46,159 nucleotides of DNA from positions 1 to 46,159 of the forward strand of contig JAJDGO010000007.1 in assembly GCA_030265685.1 (NCBI GenBank), given 5' to 3'. Of this stretch, positions 1 to 7,950 are shown piece after piece. The translations under genes were made by a program, and so were the position numbers. The stretch is from Bacteroidales bacterium OttesenSCG-928-M11 (GTDB lineage Bacteria; Bacteroidota; Bacteroidia; Bacteroidales; Azobacteroidaceae). Within the stretch, counting starts at the first letter, position 1. The number at the start of each line of letters is the position of its first letter. Below the pieces are notes generated by a model, which was given only the letters and a program-made list of their open reading frames with translations, did not search any database and had not been told where the DNA came from.

Positions 1-132
1 TTGAACAACAGTTAGTACAAAAATAAGTAAACGCAAACTTCCCAAAGAATATAGTTGTTTCTTAATTTTCTTTAGTTCTTTGTTTGATTGATCTATTTGT
101 TTAGAATATTCTTCTTTAAGTGGTTGATACAT
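1..132 (-). CDS. N-terminus of a probable MutS-family membrane protein (partial)
   Basis: An open frame on the minus strand starts with ATG at 130-132 and runs off the left edge, giving 44 residues. It begins MYQPLKEEYSKQIDQSNKEL, a charged helical stretch. A hydrophobic segment starts near residue 33 (LRLLIFVLTVV). It lies 15 bases downstream of the recG stop in the same direction, so it is probably the last gene of the xseB-ispD-recG operon. Bacteroidota often carry a MutS-related ATPase with an N-terminal membrane segment whose start looks like this. The identification rests on that resemblance and on position only, because no ATPase motif is in view. Confidence 0.5.
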   Translation of the reverse strand, partial: MYQPLKEEYSKQIDQSNKELKKIKKQLYSLGSLRLLIFVLTVVQ

Positions 133-147
133 TAAGATAAGTTATTA

Positions 148-2250
148 TTAACTGATCATAAACCAGCCTTGATTGTTTTTTGCATTGTTCTTTTTTAGCT
201 GTTCTATGAGCAAAGTATTTTGGGGAGATTTTAATTCCGGGTCTTCATTTAGTATTTCTTGTGCTATTTCTCGGGCCAAAGATAACACCTGACCGTCTTG
301 AGAAAGATTTGCAATTTTTAAATTGAAAGCGATACCGCTCTGTTGTGTCCCATCAATATCTCCGGGTCCTCGTAGTTTCAAGTCTTCTTCTGCTATAATA
401 AAACCATCATTTGTTTCGGTCATGATAGCTATCCGGCGTCTTGTTGTTTCGGATAATTCATATTTTGTGATAAGAATACAATAAGACTGGTCGGCTCCTC
501 GTCCAACTCGCCCTCTAAGTTGGTGTAACTGCGAAAGTCCAAAGCGTTCGGCGTTCTCAATTATCATAACAGATGCATTAGGAACATTAACTCCTACCTC
601 AATAACCGTAGTTGCTACCATGATTTGTGTTTCTCCTGAAAGAAATAGTTGCATTTCTTTTTCTTTTTCGGCAGGTTTCATTTTTCCATGAACCATCGAA
701 ACCTTATATTCGGGAAATATTTCTTGAGTAGTTAAGAATCCGTCCGATAGGTTTTTAAGATCTATTTTCTCACTTTCTTCTATAAGTGGATAAACGATAT
801 ATACTTGTCGTCCTTCTTCTAATTGTTTTCGAACCGAGTCGTAAAGTTTGTCTCGTTTTTCGCTGTATCTATGTATGGTTTTAATTGCTTTTCGTCCCGG
901 AGGAAGTTCATCTATAATCGAAATATCAAGATCTCCGTAAACAGTCATTGCTAATGTTCTTGGGATTGGAGTTGCTGTCATGACCAACACATGCGGTGGA
1001 ATCTTACTATTTTTAGTCCAAAGTTTCGAACGTTGAGCCACACCAAAGCGATGTTGTTCGTCTATTACAACCATTCCGAGATTTGAAAAATCGACAGTAT
1101 CCTCAATAAGGGCATGAGTTCCAATAATAATTGGTGTTGTTCCGTCTTTAATTTTCGGAAGGATTTGTTCTCTTGCTTTCTTTTTTGTAGAACCGGTTAG
1201 AAGAACAACTTCTATATTTAATCCATCGAGCAATTGTTTAATTGTTTCGTAGTGTTGTGTTGCCAAAATTTCGGTCGGAGCCATCAAAGCCGATTGGAAA
1301 CCATTGTCAAGTGCAAGTAACATAGAGAAAAGAGCGACAATCGTTTTTCCACTTCCTACGTCTCCTTGTAAAAGACGATTCATTTGTTTGCCCGAGTTAA
1401 CGTCTTGTCTGATCTCTTTTAGTACTCTTTTCTGAGCACCTGTAAGTGGAAAAGGTAAATTATTGTAATAAAAACCGTTGAAGTTATCGCCTACTTTGGT
1501 AAAATAATAACCTCCCAATTTTCGGTTTCTATACTTAGTTACCAAAAGAATATTGAGTTGTAGGTAAAACAATTCCTCAAACTTGAGTCGAAATTCAGCT
1601 TGACGAAGCATATCATTCGATATAGGTAGATGTATGTTTCTTAATGCTTTGTCTAAAGAAATAGTATTCGAACGCTTAATAATACTCTCGGGCAGCGTTT
1701 CGGGGATAGTATCGATGGTAGCTTCTAATACTTGTGTAACGATTTTCTGAATAGCTCTCGAATGTAGAAACGCATTCTTCATCCGTTCCGTTGTATTATA
1801 TTGCCCTTGAATCCCAACTTCTCCGTGAAAGAAGTTGTCTACGGTTTCTAATTCGGGGTGTGCAATATTGATTCGACCGTTGAAAATCGTTGGTTTTCCA
1901 AATAAAATGTATTCAGTATTTAGTTTATACATATTAGGAATCATACGAATGCTGCGAAACCATACTAAATCTATGCTGCCTGTATCGTCAAAAAAGCGGG
2001 CAATTAACCTTCGGGAATATCCTTCACCCATAGAATCGTACTGTCTTATTTTACCTTTCAGTTGGATATAAGGCATATTTCCGTCGATTTCTTTGATTTT
2101 GAATATCTTGCTTCGGTCTATATATTTATAAGGAAAGTAATACAGGATGTCTTCGAAAGAAACAATTCCGATCTCTTGTTTTAGAACATCGGCTTTTTTA
2201 GGTCCGATTCCTTGCAGATACATAATGTTTTGCTGATTTAAATCCGGCAT
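148..2250 (-). CDS. recG: ATP-dependent DNA helicase RecG
   Basis: This 700-residue protein has the full length of RecG. RecG is a monomeric superfamily 2 translocase that reverses stalled replication forks and branch-migrates Holliday junctions. An N-terminal wedge/OB region (about residues 1-260) precedes two helicase lobes. Walker A is GDVGSGKT with Lys302. The DEQH box (DEQHRFG) is at 397-403. The motif TATPIPRT follows, and lobe 2 carries HGKM, ATTVIEVGVNVP and the QLRGRVGRG box. The start overlaps the end of ispD by 13 bases, so the two are translationally linked in the xseB-ispD-recG operon. Nothing is missing. The identification is secure. Confidence 0.97.
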   Translation of the reverse strand: MPDLNQQNIMYLQGIGPKKADVLKQEIGIVSFEDILYYFPYKYIDRSKIFKIKEIDGNMPYIQLKGKIRQYDSMGEGYSRRLIARFFDDTGSIDLVWFRSIRMIPNMYKLNTEYILFGKPTIFNGRINIAHPELETVDNFFHGEVGIQGQYNTTERMKNAFLHSRAIQKIVTQVLEATIDTIPETLPESIIKRSNTISLDKALRNIHLPISNDMLRQAEFRLKFEELFYLQLNILLVTKYRNRKLGGYYFTKVGDNFNGFYYNNLPFPLTGAQKRVLKEIRQDVNSGKQMNRLLQGDVGSGKTIVALFSMLLALDNGFQSALMAPTEILATQHYETIKQLLDGLNIEVVLLTGSTKKKAREQILPKIKDGTTPIIIGTHALIEDTVDFSNLGMVVIDEQHRFGVAQRSKLWTKNSKIPPHVLVMTATPIPRTLAMTVYGDLDISIIDELPPGRKAIKTIHRYSEKRDKLYDSVRKQLEEGRQVYIVYPLIEESEKIDLKNLSDGFLTTQEIFPEYKVSMVHGKMKPAEKEKEMQLFLSGETQIMVATTVIEVGVNVPNASVMIIENAERFGLSQLHQLRGRVGRGADQSYCILITKYELSETTRRRIAIMTETNDGFIIAEEDLKLRGPGDIDGTQQSGIAFNLKIANLSQDGQVLSLAREIAQEILNEDPELKSPQNTLLIEQLKKNNAKNNQGWFMIS

Positions 2251-2912
2251 TTCAATAAAGTTTCTGCAATTATTAAATCAGAGGGAGTTGTAATTTTTAT
2301 ATTAGACGGATCTCCGGGTATGGCTTGTGGTTTTACTTCGCCCAAGTTTTCAACAACCGAGATGTCGTCGGTAAAGAACTTGGAGTATTTTTGTTCGTAA
2401 GCTTTTAATAAAATACTTGAAGCAAAAACCTGAGGAGTTTGAACATGATGATATTGCGAGCGATCTACGGTAACAGAATTATCAAAACTTCCTTTTCGGA
2501 GAGTATCTGTTACGGGGATTGCCGGATAAACTGCTTGCGCTTTGTTGGCTAATGCAAAAGCATCGTCTATTATTTGGGTAGAAACAAGAGGTCTTACTCC
2601 GTCGTGTATAGCAACAAACGAATTTTTATCGATATGTTGTAGCCCATTTTTTACTGAATGGAAGCGGGTTTCTCCTCCCGAAACTACCGTATGAGGCGTA
2701 TTAATGCCGTGTTTTATTTGGAGTTGCTGCCAATAAGATTGTTGTTCTTCGGGAAGGACTAAAATGATTTTTATCGAGTTGTCGTAACAATAAAACGCTT
2801 CGATAGTATGAGCCAACACAGGTTTCCCCTTTAATAGCAGAAACTGTTTGGGAATTTCCGATCCCATTCTAAGACCTTTTCCTCCGGCAACAATTATAAC
2901 CGAGCGTTTCAC
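2238..2912 (-). CDS. ispD: 2-C-methyl-D-erythritol 4-phosphate cytidylyltransferase
   Basis: This 224-residue cytosolic enzyme couples CTP to methylerythritol phosphate in the non-mevalonate isoprenoid pathway. The N-terminal nucleotide-binding signature (VAGGKGLRMGSEIPKQF) sits at residues 8-24. HDGVRPLVS, VTDTLR, QTPQVF and TDDISVVE follow in the order usual for IspD. Length is normal. It overlaps xseB by four bases (ATGA) and recG by 13 bases, so the three are one transcription unit. Confusion with the related IspF or with other sugar-nucleotide transferases is unlikely given QTPQVF and the HDGVRP motif. Confidence 0.96.
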   Translation of the reverse strand: MKRSVIIVAGGKGLRMGSEIPKQFLLLKGKPVLAHTIEAFYCYDNSIKIILVLPEEQQSYWQQLQIKHGINTPHTVVSGGETRFHSVKNGLQHIDKNSFVAIHDGVRPLVSTQIIDDAFALANKAQAVYPAIPVTDTLRKGSFDNSVTVDRSQYHHVQTPQVFASSILLKAYEQKYSKFFTDDISVVENLGEVKPQAIPGDPSNIKITTPSDLIIAETLLKCRI

Positions 2913-3106
2913 TGAATATTATTTAATACTTTTTGTGTTTCTTCACTAACGATAAGTAGTTTATCTTTGCAGATTTTCAACAACATAGAGGCCTCTTTCA
3001 ACACAACAGTAAGCCCGTCTATACCTAAACTATCGCTTTCTATCTGTTTTTGTATTTCTTGAAGACGGTTAAAAGCTTCTTCGTATGTAAGTTCTTTCTT
3101 TGCCAT
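2909..3106 (-). CDS. xseB: Exodeoxyribonuclease VII small subunit
   Basis: This 65-residue helical protein matches XseB in length and in the core pattern: YEEAFNRLQEIQKQIES near residues 8-24, then L..L...L.EA..L...CK. XseB wraps the XseA catalytic subunit of exonuclease VII, which degrades single-stranded DNA to oligonucleotides. XseA is not in the window. It is the first gene of the xseB-ispD-recG unit, behind a clear Bacteroidota promoter on the minus strand. Confidence 0.93.
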   Translation of the reverse strand: MAKKELTYEEAFNRLQEIQKQIESDSLGIDGLTVVLKEASMLLKICKDKLLIVSEETQKVLNNIQ

Positions 3107-3123
3107 TCCTTTCTATTTGATGA

Positions 3124-3155
3124 CAAATTTAGTTATATTTTACTATGCTTCCAAA
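3124..3155 (-). promoter_or_regulatory. Promoter of the xseB-ispD-recG operon
   Basis: Read on the minus strand, TAAATTTG at 3124-3131 is a perfect Bacteroidota -7 element (TAnnTTTG). TTTG at 3152-3155 stands 20 bases upstream as the -33 element. It lies 18 bases from the xseB start codon, so the untranslated leader would be very short. Confidence 0.75.
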
Positions 3156-3174
3156 TAAATTCGTTATATGACTT

Positions 3175-3205
3175 CTTGATTTTCTAATTCTTAATTGTAC
3201 CTTTG
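3175..3205 (+). promoter_or_regulatory. Promoter of the flippase / Asn-synthase-like operon
   Basis: CTTG at 3175-3178 and TACCTTTG at 3198-3205, exactly 19 bases apart, match the Bacteroidota -33/-7 consensus. The -7 box ends 13 bases before the ATG at 3219, so the mRNA would be nearly leaderless. The TTG at 3195 lies upstream of the expected transcription start. That is why the gene start is placed at 3219. Confidence 0.7.
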
Positions 3206-3218
3206 TCTACCTATAAAT

Positions 3219-4514
3219 ATGAAAGACAAATTTCGGAGCTTCATAAAATCCGACTTAGTAAGAAATAGTTCAATATTAGTTAGTGGGGGAATGATAGGTC
3301 AAGTAATTGCTTTCCTTGCTACAATGGTTTTAACTCGTATTTATACAGATGAAGACTTCGGTTCATTTGCTTTATTTATGAGTGTTGCCTCTATTTTGGG
3401 TCATTTCGGAACCGGAAAATACGAAGAAGCCATCGTTTTATCCAAAACAAAAAGAGAAGCCCATGCGCTTGTAGGCTTTATTAATACATGGCTTCCTATT
3501 TTTTCTCTCTTTTTATTTGTTGTTTTGTTCTTTTTTCGCAAACCCATTTTCTCTCTTTTACATATTGAGGCTATCCATGATTTTTGGTTTTTGCTTCCTG
3601 TTATGGCATTTGTGGTCAGTTTGTCTAATATCTTGACCGGATTAGCCAATCGCGAAAAGCGATTTAAGGCAATAGCCGGAGCCAGTGTTACTCAAAACAC
3701 GGCCAGCTCTTTGTCTAAGATTGCCATAAGCCCGGTTTTTCCCAATGCTTGGGGCTTATTGTCGGGACAAATACTTAGTTATGTCTTATCATGTCTTGCT
3801 TTCTTTCGATTGAGAAAAGACGTTTTTTTGTCGTTCAAACAAAAGTGGGCGAACAAGAAAAAGGCAGCTATCGAGTATAAAGATTTTCCGAAATTTAATT
3901 TGCCCCGTAATGTATTAAACTCTATTTCGTTTAACTTGCCTTTCCTTATGCTGACAAGTTTGTTTGGCGAAGCTCAATTAGGTTTGTTTTTCCTTGCATT
4001 TAATACATCTTTTAGGCCGATCAATTTGGTTGTTAACTCTATTTATCTGGTATTATACGAGCGAAGCGCCCAATTGAAAAACAAAGGCGAAAAAATATCC
4101 CCTTTGTTGAACGTATATGTTAAAAACAATTTGTTATATATATTGCCCTGTTTCGTTTTGTTGTTTATCTTTTCCCCACAAATATTTAGTATCATGTTCA
4201 GCGAAGAATGGAAAGCATCCGGAATATACCTTCGCTATCTTCTTCCCTGGTTATATATGATCCTATTTACAGCACCTTTAGGGTTTATTCCTCTTTTAAT
4301 GAAGAAGCAAAAAGCCTATATGTGGTTCGAAATATTGTATTTTATTTTCAGGGTATTAGGTATTTATATCGGTATTTTGCAAAAGAATTTCCATTTGGCA
4401 ATAATTCTTTTTGCTGCGGTAGGTTTTACTTTCATGACGATACAATACATTTGGTATCGCTGGACTATAAAGCGCTACGAGAAAAGCATCAAGATTGAGC
4501 CGGTTAAGGAATAA
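3219..4514 (+). CDS. Oligosaccharide flippase family protein (Wzx/RfbX-like)
   Basis: This is a multi-pass membrane protein of about 431 residues, with around 12-14 hydrophobic segments spread along its length. The opening (DLVRNSSILVSGGMIGQ) and the following segment with TRIYTDEDFGSFALF are typical of the polysaccharide-biosynthesis flippases of the MOP superfamily. These flip lipid-linked sugar units across the inner membrane. The ATG at 3219 is preferred to the TTG at 3195, which lies inside the promoter. The gene is followed after 10 bases by an asparagine-synthase-like gene, a pairing seen in surface-polysaccharide loci. No glycosyltransferases are adjacent, so the substrate is unknown. 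Confidence 0.85.
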   Translation: MKDKFRSFIKSDLVRNSSILVSGGMIGQVIAFLATMVLTRIYTDEDFGSFALFMSVASILGHFGTGKYEEAIVLSKTKREAHALVGFINTWLPIFSLFLFVVLFFFRKPIFSLLHIEAIHDFWFLLPVMAFVVSLSNILTGLANREKRFKAIAGASVTQNTASSLSKIAISPVFPNAWGLLSGQILSYVLSCLAFFRLRKDVFLSFKQKWANKKKAAIEYKDFPKFNLPRNVLNSISFNLPFLMLTSLFGEAQLGLFFLAFNTSFRPINLVVNSIYLVLYERSAQLKNKGEKISPLLNVYVKNNLLYILPCFVLLFIFSPQIFSIMFSEEWKASGIYLRYLLPWLYMILFTAPLGFIPLLMKKQKAYMWFEILYFIFRVLGIYIGILQKNFHLAIILFAAVGFTFMTIQYIWYRWTIKRYEKSIKIEPVKE

Positions 4515-4524
4515 AAAATAATTA

Positions 4525-6111
4525 ATGATTAAGATTCTTCTCACATATAACTATGGTGTTTCCTGGTATTCCGAAGAAGGAATATATGTAAAAGGGAAAG
4601 CCTTGTTGAATGATACCTTATTAAAAGAGAAATCGCTTGCCGATTATTTTAAAACCGTTGATTCTACCTCCGATTTTGAAGAGAAAGTGAGGCTACTAAA
4701 CGGACTATTTGCAGTTATTGTTCATAAAGGCGGAGAAGTATTCGCAGCAGTTGACAAACTTCGAAGTATTCCCTTATTATATATCACGCAAGAAAACGAT
4801 TTGTTTCTTTCCGACGATTTTTACTTATTGTCTTCTTTCGCTTCTTCCCACACAAAGGACGAAGAAGTAATCCGATTCGACCGATCGTTTGGTTTTACTC
4901 CGGGCGAGCATACTCTTATAAAAGAAATAAAACAACTCCAAACCGGAGAGTACTTATACTATAATGCTTCCCGGTTAGAAGTAAAAGATTACTATACTCT
5001 CCCTAAAATAAATCCCATAACAGAAAACGAAGCCGAAAAGAAATTCCTTAAGATTATCGAAGAAACAGCAGAACGTTTGATAACTCAAATCGAAAACCGA
5101 CCGGTAGCACTTCCTTTAAGCGGAGGGTTCGACTCTCGTTTGATCGGACTAATGCTAAAAAACAAAGGGAAAAGAGATGTTACTTGTTTCACCTTCGGCA
5201 ACAAAAACGATAAAGAAGCCCTTGTATCTGAAAAAATAGCCAAACAATTGGGGTACGATTGGTTTTTTATCGACTATAAAAAATACATCGGGGAGAATTA
5301 TTTAGACTCGTCTCTTTTCGAAGAATACGTCCGTTTCTTCTCCAATGGTGTATCTTTCCCGTTCTTGCAAGAATATTTTGCCGGACGTTATTTAAAAGAA
5401 AATAAAATATTCTCGGAAGATACGATTCTATTACCCGGACATTCGGGCGATATGGTAGGAGGAAGCCACCTATATCCGGATATGAACTATTTTAAATCGA
5501 AAAGGAAATTGGCCATCAATCTCTGTAACCGAAGCGGAGATAGTATTCCTTTGGATAAGAAAGAACGAGAACAGTTGGTTCGAAATATTACTCAATACCT
5601 AAACTTTAACCTAAACTCGGGTGGAGTACAACTTACACATCAGAATCACGACGAATGGAATTGCAGAGAAAGACAATCGAAACACATTATTAATTCTTCG
5701 AAAGCCTGGAACTTCTTTGGTTACGAGTTTCTTTTACCTTTGTGGGACGACGAATTTGTTTCTTTTTTGCTTGCACTTCCTTTTTCGATGCGAGTAAATA
5801 AGAATATGTACGACAAGGTTTTAGTTTCTTTGTTTAAACAAAACAACCTCTTCCTCGAAGAAGAAACCCCTCCATCGGCAGAGCAACATCGTAAAAATTT
5901 TCTGAAGAAAAAGATTCGGGAAGATTATCCGCTTATCAACCGCATCAAGCCCAAAAAACACTTTGCTCACGACTTCTTTTATTTAAAAGAACTTTTACAA
6001 CCCATGATAGACGAGATGCCCGATTATCCTTACAATAATGGTATTGGTATCCTCTCCGAATGGTATATCCGATCCGTATTAAACAAGAACGAAACCAAGC
6101 GCAACGACTAA
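4525..6111 (+). CDS. Asparagine synthase-like protein lacking the glutaminase cysteine
   Basis: This 528-residue protein is related to glutamine-dependent asparagine synthetase (AsnB). The C-terminal synthetase part has the ATP-pyrophosphatase P-loop SGGFDSR at 199-205, where AsnB has SGGLDSS, and LPGHSGDMVGG in place of LSGEGADELFGG. The N-terminal part looks like the Ntn-amidotransferase fold, but residue 2 is Ile. The catalytic Cys2 that would release ammonia from glutamine is absent. The protein probably adenylates a carboxylate and uses free ammonia or another amine, perhaps on a glycan, given the flippase directly upstream. The substrate cannot be deduced. A strong terminator follows. 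Confidence 0.8.
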   Translation: MIKILLTYNYGVSWYSEEGIYVKGKALLNDTLLKEKSLADYFKTVDSTSDFEEKVRLLNGLFAVIVHKGGEVFAAVDKLRSIPLLYITQENDLFLSDDFYLLSSFASSHTKDEEVIRFDRSFGFTPGEHTLIKEIKQLQTGEYLYYNASRLEVKDYYTLPKINPITENEAEKKFLKIIEETAERLITQIENRPVALPLSGGFDSRLIGLMLKNKGKRDVTCFTFGNKNDKEALVSEKIAKQLGYDWFFIDYKKYIGENYLDSSLFEEYVRFFSNGVSFPFLQEYFAGRYLKENKIFSEDTILLPGHSGDMVGGSHLYPDMNYFKSKRKLAINLCNRSGDSIPLDKKEREQLVRNITQYLNFNLNSGGVQLTHQNHDEWNCRERQSKHIINSSKAWNFFGYEFLLPLWDDEFVSFLLALPFSMRVNKNMYDKVLVSLFKQNNLFLEEETPPSAEQHRKNFLKKKIREDYPLINRIKPKKHFAHDFFYLKELLQPMIDEMPDYPYNNGIGILSEWYIRSVLNKNETKRND

Positions 6112-6140
6112 GCTCATCGGCTTCTAAAATCTTTCGACCA

Positions 6141-6179
6141 AAAAGATACTAAAACTTGATTAAAGTTCTAGTATCTTTT
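6141..6179 (+). terminator. Intrinsic terminator after the Asn-synthase-like gene
   Basis: An inverted repeat of about 17 bp with one mismatch (AAAAGATACTA..., answered by ...TAGTATCTTTT) encloses a four-base loop. The T-rich arm ends the hairpin. It lies 30 bases after the stop codon and separates this operon from the ABC-transporter operon. Confidence 0.8.
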
Positions 6180-6297
6180 GAAACTTTTCTGTACAGAAAA
6201 TAGACTAAGTTCTAATATAACTTTGGCGAAAAGATTTAATAACTTGAAAATTTTATCGCTTATTATCGCTAATTAATCCTATAAACGGGTGAGATAT

Positions 6298-6345
6298 ATC
6301 CCCATAAATGGGGATTGCTACTACCGAAAATAGTGATTACCTTTG
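6298..6345 (+). promoter_or_regulatory. Promoter with palindromic operator for the ABC/PepSY operon
   Basis: TACCTTTG at 6338-6345 fits the -7 consensus, and ATTG at 6314-6317, 20 bases upstream, serves as the -33 element. A perfect 18-bp palindrome (ATCCCCAT-AA-ATGGGGAT, 6298-6315) overlaps the -33 element by two bases. That is a natural place for a repressor or activator dimer. Just upstream, TTATCGCT occurs twice in tandem (6253-6270). No regulator gene is adjacent. Confidence 0.6.
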
Positions 6346-6366
6346 CTGCCTTAATTAAATTGCCAA

Positions 6367-7242
6367 ATGGAGACAATTATTCAATGCGACAACATCACCC
6401 ATTACTATGGAAAAAAACGCATTTATGAGAATCTTAATTTTGAAGTAAAAAAGGGAAAGATACTGGGTTTGCTTGGAAAAAACGGAACCGGTAAAACAAC
6501 AATCATCAACATCTTGAATGGTTATTTGAAACCAAAGTCGGGCGTGTGCCGATTGTTTGGAGAAGACATGGAACATATTTCTCCTGCTACAAAAACCCGA
6601 GTAGGATTGCTCCTGGAAGGACATATTCAACACTCTTACTTTAACATTGAACAGATAGAAAGATTTTATAGTCGCTTCTTTATTAAATGGAAAAAAGAGG
6701 CATATTATGAACTATTACAAAAATTGCAAGTAACAAAAACGCAAAAGTTAAGCACCATGTCTTGCGGACAAAGATCACAAGTTGCCTTAGGTTTGTTGTT
6801 TGCTCAAGACCCCGACTTGTTGATCCTCGACGACTTTTCAATGGGACTTGATCCGGGTTATCGTCGCCTTTTTGTAGAATACCTTAAAGAATATGCCACA
6901 TCAGAGGACAAAACGGTTTTCTTAACCTCGCATATTATTCAAGATATGGAATTACTTATCGACGATTGTATTATCCTCGATTACGGAAAAATTCTTCTTC
7001 ATAAAGAAACAAAGTATATTATGGACAATTTCAAGCGCTATGTCTTTCAAGCAGATGCGGAAGAAATGCCAAAACATGAAATCTTATGGAACACCGAGAA
7101 GTTGGGAAGCTATTGGGAAACCTATTCTTTTCAACCGGAAGAGGAAGTAAAAAGTTTACTTGATTCTTATAATGCAAGCAAGATAAAGCAAGAGTCGCTC
7201 AGCTTAGAAGACGCTTTTATTGGTTTAACAGGTAAATATTAA
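6367..7242 (+). CDS. ABC transporter ATP-binding protein
   Basis: This 291-residue protein is the nucleotide-binding half of an exporter-type ABC transporter of the CcmA/DrrA group. Walker A is GKNGTGKTT at 37-45. The signature is SCGQ at 132-135 (canonical SGGQ). Walker B is LLILDDF with Asp155. The usual catalytic Glu is replaced by Asp156. The D-loop (GLDP) and switch His189 (LTSH) are present. The changed signature and the Glu-to-Asp change suggest slow ATP turnover. A C-terminal extension of about 80 residues follows the ATPase core. It is the first gene of a five-gene operon; the permease starts eight bases after its stop. Confidence 0.9.
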   Translation: METIIQCDNITHYYGKKRIYENLNFEVKKGKILGLLGKNGTGKTTIINILNGYLKPKSGVCRLFGEDMEHISPATKTRVGLLLEGHIQHSYFNIEQIERFYSRFFIKWKKEAYYELLQKLQVTKTQKLSTMSCGQRSQVALGLLFAQDPDLLILDDFSMGLDPGYRRLFVEYLKEYATSEDKTVFLTSHIIQDMELLIDDCIILDYGKILLHKETKYIMDNFKRYVFQADAEEMPKHEILWNTEKLGSYWETYSFQPEEEVKSLLDSYNASKIKQESLSLEDAFIGLTGKY

Positions 7243-7250
7243 AAATAAAT

Positions 7251-7925
7251 ATGATACATACATCTCTCTTTTACAAAGAATGGATCAAGACAAAGCGAGC
7301 AATTTATTTATTTGCAGTCTTGTTGGTTGTAATTATAGCATATACGTATATCAATACCAGTCAGCAGTTTCGGATTGATGGTGCAATACAAGTTTGGAGT
7401 AATGTAATATTGAAAGATATGTCGCTTGTTCCGGATATTGTGATGTGGTTTCCTCTCTTGGCAGGCGTTTTGTTGGGGGTAGTTCAATACATTCCCGAGA
7501 TGGTAAATAAACGATTTAAATTGACTTTGCACTTGCCTTTGCCGGAAAGAAATATTGTTGTCTCGATGTTGGTTTACGGCTTGATGATCTTAGTAGCAAC
7601 ATTTGTTGTTTACTATGCCGGACTTTACTCGTTATTAAGTATCTATTACACCGGAGAAATCATAGAAGCGTTTAGTCTTAAAGTATTACCTTGGCTTTTA
7701 GGAGGTATAACTGCCTATTTATTTACTACCTGGATTTGTCTTGAACCTACTTGGAAACAACGAATCTGTAATACTTTGGGAGCAATAAGCGGATTGTCTC
7801 TGTTTTATATAGGAGCAAAGTCGGGAGCTTATAGTCCTTTATTGGTGGTATTGTTTGCGATACTGATCATTAGTCTTTTATTTCCACTTTATTCAACTTC
7901 CCGTTTCAAGGAAGGAGTACAATAA
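7251..7925 (+). CDS. ABC transporter permease
   Basis: This 224-residue integral membrane protein has about six hydrophobic helices: near residues 17-34, 61-80, 103-127, 142-158, 170-188 and 195-213. The pattern is that of ABC-2 type permeases, and it directly follows the ATPase gene. It most likely dimerises with itself or with the DUF4857 protein to form the membrane channel. The motif HLPLPERNIVVSMLVYG in the cytoplasmic loop is like the coupling region of such permeases. The substrate is unknown. Confidence 0.8.
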   Translation: MIHTSLFYKEWIKTKRAIYLFAVLLVVIIAYTYINTSQQFRIDGAIQVWSNVILKDMSLVPDIVMWFPLLAGVLLGVVQYIPEMVNKRFKLTLHLPLPERNIVVSMLVYGLMILVATFVVYYAGLYSLLSIYYTGEIIEAFSLKVLPWLLGGITAYLFTTWICLEPTWKQRICNTLGAISGLSLFYIGAKSGAYSPLLVVLFAILIISLLFPLYSTSRFKEGVQ

Positions 7926-7950
7926 TTATCGAAAAACAAACTCTGTACGT

